From positions 1 to 20,827 of the forward strand of contig JACMOJ010000292.1 in the NCBI GenBank assembly GCA_014378085.1: a DNA stretch of 20,827 nucleotides, read 5' to 3'. Within the stretch, counting starts at the first letter, position 1. Every line of letters begins with the position of its first letter. A program made the position numbers and the translations under genes. Of this stretch, positions 15,214 through 20,827 are shown piece by piece. Below the pieces are notes generated by a model. That model saw only the letters and a program-made list of their open reading frames with translations. It was not told where the DNA came from and ran no database searches. This DNA comes from Burkholderiales bacterium. GTDB lineage: Bacteria; Pseudomonadota; Gammaproteobacteria; Burkholderiales; Usitatibacteraceae.

Positions 15214-16704
15214 ATGAGATGGACAAAAAATAGTCTCGCCAACTTCGGCTTCAGTTTGGCACTTAGCATCGGGGTAGGCGGCTGTGCGACCGCAGTGAAC
15301 CCAGTTTCTGGTCGTGTTGATCGGGGCTTGATGTCTGAGCAAGCGGAGATCGAATCTGGCCGCAAAATCCATCAGCAAGTGTTGAAGCAATATCCGCCTT
15401 ACAAAAACGCGACTTTGCAGGCCTATGTCAGCAGCATTGGCAAGAAACTCGCTACGCAAAGCCACCGCAGCAATCTGCCATGGACTTTCACCGTTGTCGA
15501 TAGCCCTGAAATCAATGCGTTTGCGGTTCAGGGTGGGTTTATCTACATGACCCGGGGTCTTATGGCCTACCTCGATTCCGAGGCGGAGCTTGCCGGCGTG
15601 TTAGGGCATGAGATCGGCCACGTCACCGCCCGTCATGGCGCGCGCGCGGCACGTGATGAACAAATCGCCGTCGGCACGCAGGTGTTGGGCACCTTGCTCG
15701 GTGCCTATCTTGGTGGTGAGGCGGGAGCCAATCTTGGTGGGCAGTTGACGGGTGGTTATGCACAGGCTGGTTTCTTGCTGCCGCGAAGCCGTGAGCACGA
15801 ATTGCAAGCCGACGAGCTCGGCGCTGAGTATATGCAGCGTGTCGGTTACGACCCGGATCTGATGGAGAAGGTGATAGCGGTACTCAGAGCGCAGGAGCTC
15901 TTCGCTAACGACGAGGCGCGACAAGCCGGGCGGCCCGCCGGCAACACGCCAAACTGGTTGCGCACGCACCCGTCAAGCGACCAACGGCTCTCGGAAATGC
16001 GCCGTATCGCCAACCAGTACAGCGGCAAATACCAAGACGCAGGACGTGCCCGCTACCTGCAAGCACTCAGCGGGATGACGTTTGGCGATAGCCGCGAACA
16101 CGGGGTAATTCGTGGGCAAGATTTTTATCATGAACCACTCGGCTTCGCGCTGCGAGCGCCCGTAAAGTGGTCCATTCAAAACGCACCCGACGAACTCAGC
16201 ATCGTCGCCGACGACATGCAAGCCGCCGTCTCAATGCGCCCATCAGCGAACTCCAAAGGCGACCATAACGCCGCCATACGGATTTTGCTACAGCCCGATC
16301 AGGGGCGCACCGAATCCGCGACTATCAACGGCTTGCGCGCCACCAATTTTTTCGGCACAAAACAAGGTTCACCAATTGACGCGACTGTCATCTCACTCGG
16401 CGGAACCGACTACGTTTTCCAAAAACTGCAAAAGCCTGCGGTACGCGGCACCTATGATCGGGAGATGCGCGACGCTGTAGCGTCGTTTCGAGCCTTAACC
16501 CCAGCCGATGCCGGAAATGCCAGGCCTTACGCGATTCGCATTGTGGCGGCCCCACGTAGCGCAGCACCATTCGCTGATCTGGGGCGTGAAGTCAGTCGAA
16601 TTGCGCCACAATACCGAGATGCCGAGTCGCAACTACGATTGCTCAACCAAGCCTATCCGCAAGGCAACATCAGCGCCGGCCAGTTGGTTAAGACCATCCA
16701 GTAG
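15214..16704 (+). CDS. M48-family zinc metalloprotease lipoprotein
   Basis: A 496-residue envelope protease. The N-terminus has a basic start, the hydrophobic FGFSLALSIGVG and then GC-AT, a lipobox-like site, so a lipid-anchored periplasmic protein is likely. The M48 domain has zinc ligands in HEIGH (H132, H136, catalytic E133) and the third ligand Glu196 in the ELQAD motif (ExxAD). The segment DSPEINAFAVQGGFIYMTRG is typical of the family. A C-terminal region of about 220 residues lacks TPR-type features I can recognise and contains a QGNISAGQLVKTIQ end. By family, a role in quality control of outer-membrane proteins or in cell-wall maintenance is possible. The next gene starts 6 nt after the stop, so the two form an operon. 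Confidence 0.9.
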   Translation: MRWTKNSLANFGFSLALSIGVGGCATAVNPVSGRVDRGLMSEQAEIESGRKIHQQVLKQYPPYKNATLQAYVSSIGKKLATQSHRSNLPWTFTVVDSPEINAFAVQGGFIYMTRGLMAYLDSEAELAGVLGHEIGHVTARHGARAARDEQIAVGTQVLGTLLGAYLGGEAGANLGGQLTGGYAQAGFLLPRSREHELQADELGAEYMQRVGYDPDLMEKVIAVLRAQELFANDEARQAGRPAGNTPNWLRTHPSSDQRLSEMRRIANQYSGKYQDAGRARYLQALSGMTFGDSREHGVIRGQDFYHEPLGFALRAPVKWSIQNAPDELSIVADDMQAAVSMRPSANSKGDHNAAIRILLQPDQGRTESATINGLRATNFFGTKQGSPIDATVISLGGTDYVFQKLQKPAVRGTYDREMRDAVASFRALTPADAGNARPYAIRIVAAPRSAAPFADLGREVSRIAPQYRDAESQLRLLNQAYPQGNISAGQLVKTIQ

Positions 16705-16710
16705 ACACGT

Positions 16711-18423
16711 GTGAGCATCTCCCCCGAAAAACTCGCGTCGACAAAATCTGCACAGTCGGGATTGTCGGATACGTTGAAGCGGCCCATTGTTTTTGATGGC
16801 ACCGCAACGCCGGTTAAGACCGCGCTGTTCCTGATTATTTGTGTCGCGTGGTTGTTTCCAGGGCTGATCGGCCACGACCCATGGAAGCCAGACGAAGCGA
16901 TCGCCATGGGCATTGTCTATTCAATGCTCTCGGAGAATACCCTGCAAGCCTGGCTGCTTCCGCAGATCGCTGGCGCGGCGGTCAACGACTATGCCCCGCT
17001 CTACTACTGGGTATCGGCAGTGACCGCCAAACTCTTCTCGTTTGTGTTGCCAATGCACGATGGCGCACGCCTCGCCAGCGGTGTCTTCATGGCGATCACC
17101 TTGGTATACGTTTACAAATCCGCAAATAAGTTATTCGACGAACGCGCCGGACGAATCGCCGTTGCACTTTTCATCGGCTCATTGGGACTCTTACTGCGCG
17201 CGCATGAAATGAATCCGGAGCTGGCCGGATTGGCCGGTATGTCGGTCGCAATCTATGGCCTGACACAAATTCGCTTTGAAGCACGCAAAGGTGCGGTGAC
17301 CGCCGCCACTGGTGCCTTTATCATCGCCCTGTCGGTCGGGTTCGTACAAGCGATGATTGTTCCCGTCGCAGCGATTGCCATGATGGCGATATTGCATGAT
17401 TGGCGCAACACTGCATTCCGGCGCGGAATTGGCATTTTGGTGGCGCTATTTGTTTCGGCCGCGACGATTTATCCTGCGATCTTGGCAGCCCTCGGGCTGT
17501 GGTCGACCGACATGTTGGATGCAATTTTCGGCACACCGATGTTTGATGTTCGCGGGCGTGCGAGCATCTTGCCTTGGTACCTCACAAGCATCTTGCCTTG
17601 GTATGCACTGCCAACATTTCCAATCGCCATCTGGCTGTGGCGCAAGGACAGGCACGTGATCCGCGAGAGGATCGAACTCGCGTTGCCCATCGCGGTATTT
17701 GTGTCGTCGTTAATCATCTTGTCACTGCTACGTGAAGGGCGTGACGCCGTCGGCCTCGTTTTGCTGCTGCCACTTGCGCTGGCAAGTGCGAATTCGCTCG
17801 ACCGATTGCCGAAGGGCGTGGCAAGTTTTATCGATTGGTTCGGGTTGATTTTCTTTGGTGCCTTCGCCCTTGCGATCTGGCTTCATTGGTCAGCCGCCAT
17901 ACTTGGTACACCAGAAGCCGTTGCCCGCGCGGTTGCGCAGGCGGCACCGGGATTTGAGGTCTCATTTAACAGGGTCACCTTTACCATCGCGGCACTATTG
18001 ACCTCGGTTTGGTTGTACGCCGTGGTAATGGCACATCGCAACAACCGGCGCGCCATCGTCAACTGGGCAGGGGGCATTACGCTCATCTGGGTGCTGCTAA
18101 ACCTGCTTGGATTGCCCGCAGTCGACCACGTCCGAACCTATCGCCAGCCTGTGAGCGACGTTGCCGTATTGGTGAAACAAACACCGAGCTGCGTTGTCGG
18201 CTTGAATATTGGTGAGCCTCAACGTGCGATGTTTGATTATTTCCAACAGCTGCGTTTTATCGCACCCAACGCAAAGGCCGCACCAAGCTGCGATTGGATG
18301 CTCACGCAAGGAACGAAAGCGAATGCACCGGAGGTATCCGCCGAATGGACACTTCGCTGGGAAGGTGCACGACCTGCAGAACGGGTGGAGCAGTTCCGGC
18401 TTTACCAACGCTCGCCGGAATAA
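16711..18423 (+). CDS. ArnT/GT39-like integral membrane glycosyltransferase
   Basis: A 570-residue polytopic inner-membrane protein of the GT-C fold. After a short cytoplasmic N-terminus the first helix (about 37-54) is followed by the periplasmic motif GHDPWKPDEA (54-63). Its acidic pair D61-E62 corresponds to the catalytic loop of ArnT and protein O-mannosyltransferase relatives. Many hydrophobic spans follow to about residue 470, then a soluble C-terminal domain of about 100 residues. It should move a sugar from a polyprenyl-phosphate donor to an acceptor on the periplasmic face. The acceptor is not evident. The start is GTG, 6 nt after the protease stop. An 8-residue tandem duplication lies near residues 285-300. 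Confidence 0.85.
   Translation: MSISPEKLASTKSAQSGLSDTLKRPIVFDGTATPVKTALFLIICVAWLFPGLIGHDPWKPDEAIAMGIVYSMLSENTLQAWLLPQIAGAAVNDYAPLYYWVSAVTAKLFSFVLPMHDGARLASGVFMAITLVYVYKSANKLFDERAGRIAVALFIGSLGLLLRAHEMNPELAGLAGMSVAIYGLTQIRFEARKGAVTAATGAFIIALSVGFVQAMIVPVAAIAMMAILHDWRNTAFRRGIGILVALFVSAATIYPAILAALGLWSTDMLDAIFGTPMFDVRGRASILPWYLTSILPWYALPTFPIAIWLWRKDRHVIRERIELALPIAVFVSSLIILSLLREGRDAVGLVLLLPLALASANSLDRLPKGVASFIDWFGLIFFGAFALAIWLHWSAAILGTPEAVARAVAQAAPGFEVSFNRVTFTIAALLTSVWLYAVVMAHRNNRRAIVNWAGGITLIWVLLNLLGLPAVDHVRTYRQPVSDVAVLVKQTPSCVVGLNIGEPQRAMFDYFQQLRFIAPNAKAAPSCDWMLTQGTKANAPEVSAEWTLRWEGARPAERVEQFRLYQRSPE
17563..17603 (+). repeat. 17-bp perfect direct repeat inside the glycosyltransferase gene
   Basis: AGCATCTTGCCTTGGTA occurs at 17563-17579 and again at 17587-17603, 24 nt (eight codons) apart and in frame, giving SILPWYLT followed by SILPWYAL. 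The identical codons suggest a young slippage duplication. Confidence 0.92.
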
Positions 18424-18463
18424 CAAACTCGCCGATTGGCGGGCACATTCAAGCATTTTTTCT

Positions 18464-18490
18464 TGGAAACACCCGCGAATAGGCGCTCTT
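18464..18490. repeat. 27-bp hairpin-like intergenic repeat, copy 1
   Basis: This segment matches 20346-20372 at 23 of 27 positions. Both begin TGGAAAC and contain AATAGGCG. This copy has the pairing partly broken (ACACC against GGCGC). It lies 2 nt from the stop codon of vapC, between convergent genes, so an end-of-gene terminator role is likely. Confidence 0.6.
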
Positions 18491-18492
18491 GA

Positions 18493-18918
18493 TTATTTTC
18501 GTTTTTTCTGAACTGCTAAGGCTTTTACGTTGGGCTTCGCAAAATAACGCACATTGGCGAGCTCCACGAAGTCTTCATCCTGCGTCCACACCAATGCGCC
18601 CAGCCGCTGCGCGGTCGCATAGATCAAACTATCTGCCATCGGCATTGAGTAGCGCGCGGCATCCAACGCTAACGCCGCATCTATCGGCACAACCTTTCCG
18701 GCGCACATCGCACCGGCGATTTGTAGCGCAGCTTGTTCGCCGCGCACGCGTAGAGCTTTTTTAAAGACCTCAAACAACACAATCGCCGGAACGATGAGGT
18801 GCTGGGTGTCTTGAATTGCCGCTGCAAAATTGTCGGCGTTCTCGTCGTTTGCAAAGTAGCTGAGCCATGCTGATGAATCGACAACGTTGAGCTGGCTCGC
18901 CTTGGTCGGCCTTGCCAT
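18493..18918 (-). CDS. vapC: VapC-type PIN-domain toxin ribonuclease
   Basis: A 141-residue PIN-domain protein, expected to be a Mg-dependent ribonuclease toxin that cuts RNA such as tRNA when free of its antitoxin. The acidic residues of the PIN active site are present in order: Asp in NVVDSSAW, Glu in VLFEVFKK, Asp in PMADSLIY and Asp in WTQDEDF. The ATG at 18918 is chosen because it starts 4 nt after the antitoxin stop. An upstream in-frame start at 18948 would lie inside the antitoxin gene and precede the fold. The C-terminus is basic (KKRK). It forms an operon with the AbrB-type antitoxin. Confidence 0.9.
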   Translation of the reverse strand: MARPTKASQLNVVDSSAWLSYFANDENADNFAAAIQDTQHLIVPAIVLFEVFKKALRVRGEQAALQIAGAMCAGKVVPIDAALALDAARYSMPMADSLIYATAQRLGALVWTQDEDFVELANVRYFAKPNVKALAVQKKRK

Positions 18919-18922
18919 GTCG

Positions 18923-19129
18923 CTAAATTCGGTCCGCGTCGCGGTCAAACGTGGTGTCGATACCCGACAACGCGCCGCGCAAATTTTTCACATTCCGTAC
19001 AACAATGAGCTCAACCCGATTGTCAAATTGCAGAACCTGCATCTTCTCTCCCGGTGAAAGCTGCATCGCCTCCCGTACGGCTTGCGGAATGACAACTTGA
19101 AACTTAGGGGAAATCGTTACGGTATTCAT
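18923..19129 (-). CDS. vapB: AbrB/MazE-type antitoxin (VapB)
   Basis: A 68-residue protein with the swapped-hairpin AbrB fold: MNTVTISPKFQVVIPQAVRE, then LSPGEKMQVLQFDNRVELI. The N-terminal part should bind DNA and the acidic C-terminus (GIDTTFDRDADRI) should wrap the toxin. It is upstream of vapC, the common order for such pairs, and has a strong AAGGAG ribosome-binding site (19140-19135) 5 nt before the ATG. Autoregulation is expected, and palindromic sites lie over its promoter. Confidence 0.92.
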   Translation of the reverse strand: MNTVTISPKFQVVIPQAVREAMQLSPGEKMQVLQFDNRVELIVVRNVKNLRGALSGIDTTFDRDADRI

Positions 19130-19153
19130 TTTGGCTCCTTGTTGGACGTACGT

Positions 19154-19193
19154 ATTATCGATACTATTGTCGTCATACGCAACACCTATCGAT
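19154..19193 (-). promoter_or_regulatory. vapBC promoter with two TATCGAT operator-like boxes
   Basis: On the minus strand a -35-like TTGCGT (19182-19177) and a -10 GATAAT (19159-19154, five of six consensus positions) are spaced by 17 nt. The palindrome TATCGATA (19156-19163) overlaps the -10. A second TATCGAT (19187-19193) lies just upstream of the -35, and the two centres are 31 bp apart, about three DNA turns. This arrangement suits repression by the VapBC complex. Confidence 0.5.
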
Positions 19194-19486
19194 TGACAAA
19201 CTCGCTGCGGAGTGTTGGACTTAAGGGCAGGTTGCCGCTGGCGCGCTGAATCAAAGCCGACCGCTAGGTACCGAACGCTATTATGCGAAGATTGAACAAA
19301 TGAATTGGGGTTGCGCGCGGCGAAACCGCGCCGGCGGCGCCGGCTAGAAGCGACGGAAGATCGATGTTATTGAAGGACAACGAGCGTTAGGGCTCTGAAT
19401 ATCACGAGCGCCGCAATTTTTTAGACTAGTTGCAATGGTAAAAGCGTCGCGCTGGATTTTTCATTAACTGAAAATAAGGAATAGCC
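19194..19486. other. Intergenic region with GC-rich hairpins, no gene seen
   Basis: I see no convincing coding frame here. GCGCGG (19315-19320) pairs with CCGCGC (19326-19331) around a CGAAA loop, and GCCGGC occurs at 19330-19335 and 19339-19344, so a compact GC-rich structure could form in RNA. The downstream part is AT-rich, with no clear sigma-70 promoter for the gene at 19487. That gene has an AAGGAA ribosome-binding site ending 7 nt before its start. Confidence 0.4.
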
Positions 19487-20278
19487 ATGAAGTTAGCGAA
19501 TAATTTTTTTACCGGATTTGCGTGCAGCGCGATAGTTGTTACCTCGGTATTGGTGCTTACAGCGGCCAAAGCTCCCCCCACAAAGTTTGATGAAATTGAT
19601 GTCGGACGCATTAACGTGCGTGAGCCCGATGGCACGTTACGGCTTGTGATTGCAAACCGGGCTCAGTTTCCCGGTAGCCCATGGAAAGGGGGGGAAGTGG
19701 CACGGCCAGAGCGTAAATCATTTGCTGGCATGTTGTTTATGGATGACGAGGGAAGTGAGAACGGGGGCTTTATTCAAAAGGGCGCCATCGGAGCAGATGG
19801 AAAAGCATCAGCGGGTTTAAGTCTAACGTTTGACCGCTTCCGGCAAGATCAGGCGATTCAGTTGTTGCACGCTGAAGACGGTGGTCGGGCACGTAGCATG
19901 TTGGCTATTAACGATGAAACTGACGGAACCAAGTTTGACGTATTCCAACGCGCTGAAAAATTAAAAACCATTCGCAACCTAGCCCCAGAGGCGCGACAAG
20001 CGGCCATCCAACAAATGCGGGAGGCGGGTCAGCTACCCAGTAATCGCGTGATGTTAGGGACCACCTTCGATGGTGCATCGGCCTTAAGTTTGGCTGACGC
20101 GCAGGGTCGTCCGCGATTGATGTTGTTAGTCACAGCTAGCGGCCAACCTAGCGTGCAAATGTATGACGAAAAAGGTAAGGTGCAAAAAACAATTGATCTT
20201 GGCGAGCCTACCGCCGCAAAAATACCAACACCGGTACCTGCAATTAGCGGTGATGCGCCCAAGGACAAACCGAAGTGA
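19487..20278 (+). CDS. Exported or membrane-anchored protein of unknown function
   Basis: A 263-residue protein not recognised as a named family. The N-terminus (KLANNFFTG, then FACSAIVVTSVLVLTAA) is a signal peptide or single anchor, so the rest should be periplasmic. The segment FDEIDVGRINVREPDGTLRL, followed by VIANRAQFPG, looks like a conserved core I have a vague memory of in uncharacterised bacterial proteins. Beta-rich repeats follow with phrases such as FMDDEGSENGG, GTTFDGASALSLAD and SVQMYDEKGKVQKTID. These read like short blades of a propeller or similar fold in which an element (DxxG) introduces a strand. The C-terminus is a Pro/Lys-rich tail. No enzymatic motif is seen. It is transcribed away from vapBC and converges on glcF. 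Confidence 0.75.
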   Translation: MKLANNFFTGFACSAIVVTSVLVLTAAKAPPTKFDEIDVGRINVREPDGTLRLVIANRAQFPGSPWKGGEVARPERKSFAGMLFMDDEGSENGGFIQKGAIGADGKASAGLSLTFDRFRQDQAIQLLHAEDGGRARSMLAINDETDGTKFDVFQRAEKLKTIRNLAPEARQAAIQQMREAGQLPSNRVMLGTTFDGASALSLADAQGRPRLMLLVTASGQPSVQMYDEKGKVQKTIDLGEPTAAKIPTPVPAISGDAPKDKPK

Positions 20279-20345
20279 CACATAAAACGGGCCATATTCG
20301 GTGTATTCCCCCCCCGCCCGTCTTGCCGTTCCAGCCGCTTTCACC

Positions 20346-20372
20346 TGGAAACGCCCACCAATAGGCGTTCTT
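20346..20372. repeat. 27-bp hairpin-like intergenic repeat, copy 2
   Basis: The second copy of the element at 18464-18490. Here AACGCC (20350-20355) and GGCGTT (20364-20369) form a perfect 6-bp stem around an 8-nt loop. It lies 6 nt from the stop of glcF, between convergent genes, mirroring the position of copy 1 next to vapC. A terminator role is plausible, although the U-tract is weak. Confidence 0.6.
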
Positions 20373-20378
20373 TACTTT

Positions 20379-20827
20379 CTAACTCGCCGCCAAGCGCTCA
20401 TCGAGTAATTCGATCCAATGTCGAATTGGCGCGCCTTTACTCGCCGCGAGTCCACCTTCAATATGCGCGAGGCAGCCGATGTTGGCCGTAGCGACGATCG
20501 CTGGCGCACCTGATTCAAGTGCGGCGACTTTATTTTGTAGGAGCTGCTGTGAGAGTTCGGGCTGCAACAGCGAATAAGTTCCCGCCGAGCCACAACAAAG
20601 GTGTCCATCTGGAACCGCAGTCAATTCAAAGCCGGCATCACGCAGTAACGTTTCAACACTGCCACGAATTTTCAATCCATGCTGAAGGCTGCAAGGCGAG
20701 TGGAAAGCGACGCGCGTCTTGGGCGACAACGTGGCAGTGTTTGTTTCTTTCAGCATTGCCGAGAGCGTCGTATGCTCGGCTGCGACGACTTGGCTCACAT
20801 CCCGAAATAACGCGGAAACACGCGCGG
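20379..20827 (-). CDS. glcF: Glycolate oxidase iron-sulfur subunit GlcF, C-terminal part (5' end outside window)
   Basis: About 149 C-terminal residues of a GlcF-type protein, which carries electrons from glycolate in the membrane-linked GlcDEF oxidase. The frame is open to the window edge and reads RVSALFRDVSQVV there, so the GTG at 20798 is internal. The C-terminal cysteine-rich domain is clear: HSPCSLQH, then GHLCCGSAGTYSLLQPELSQ and TANIGCLAHIEGG, ending with RHWIELLDE. This matches the E. coli GlcF C-terminus as I remember it. The two N-terminal 4Fe-4S clusters lie outside the window. Other CCG-domain proteins (for example LutA, heterodisulfide reductase-like) fit less well because of the TANIGC and RHWIE wording. 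Confidence 0.9.
   Translation of the reverse strand, partial: ARVSALFRDVSQVVAAEHTTLSAMLKETNTATLSPKTRVAFHSPCSLQHGLKIRGSVETLLRDAGFELTAVPDGHLCCGSAGTYSLLQPELSQQLLQNKVAALESGAPAIVATANIGCLAHIEGGLAASKGAPIRHWIELLDERLAAS

Noticed and set aside
18919..18948. Upstream start for vapC at 18948
   Set aside because: It would overlap the antitoxin coding end. The ATG at 18918 right after the antitoxin stop fits better.
20287..20321. ACGGGC/GCCCGT pair with a C8 run as a terminator of the unknown gene
   Set aside because: The loop is 23 nt and no T-tract follows, so the signal is too weak.
1..20827. CRISPR arrays, tRNA or rRNA genes, insertion sequences
   Set aside because: No regularly spaced repeats, cloverleaf sequences, rRNA-like stretches or transposase frames were seen on either strand.

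Overview
The window looks like chromosomal DNA from a betaproteobacterium, probably of the order Burkholderiales. This rests on gene content, not on any search. There are two stand-alone Bug-family (TctC-like) periplasmic solute receptors, a GlcF-type glycolate oxidase subunit, an HD-type tRNA nucleotidyltransferase that matches E. coli Cca in its C-terminal part, a type B ribosomal protein L31 and moderately high GC.

Layout. 1-1335: the 3' end of cca overlaps a zinc-independent quinone oxidoreductase gene by ATGA. 1474-2460: a Bug receptor closed by a clear terminator. 2522-8766: a peptide-export locus. A small precursor gene (2783-3037, + strand) faces a four-gene operon on the - strand. 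In transcription order the operon holds a cyclic-nucleotide-binding-fold protein (8701-8177), a 58-residue membrane protein resembling only the N-terminus of the NHLM-type HlyD secretion protein (8144-7968), a C39-peptidase/ABC transporter (7971-5767) and a second NHLM-type ABC transporter with a long N-terminal extension (5765-3063). The genes are coupled by GTGA overlap and a 1-nt gap.

8856-9860: a second Bug receptor, divergent from the export operon. 10016-14665: a secreted S9 (prolyl oligopeptidase family) peptidase and a convergent S10 (serine carboxypeptidase family) protein, sharing a bidirectional terminator. 14796-15059: rpmE2 (L31 type B). 15214-18423: an M48 metalloprotease lipoprotein followed closely by an ArnT/GT39-like membrane glycosyltransferase. 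18493-19129: a VapBC toxin-antitoxin pair with an operator-like palindrome over its promoter. 19487-20278: a membrane-anchored or secreted protein of unknown function. 20379-20827: the C-terminal part of glcF, cut by the window end.

The most interesting part is 2.5-8.8 kb. The precursor has a short double-glycine leader (cleavage expected after residues 24-25, GG), which suits the C39 peptidase domain encoded opposite it. Its 59-residue core has no cysteine and carries two copies of a motif, DAFVVTATRLKP and EGIVVTATKLTP, that look like the TonB box of outer-membrane receptors and of some colicins. The two copies use different synonymous codons, which suggests selection on the protein. The adaptor gene lacks all periplasmic domains. 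Together these suggest a peptide delivered to or through the periplasm that contacts TonB. This is a hypothesis, not a demonstrated function.
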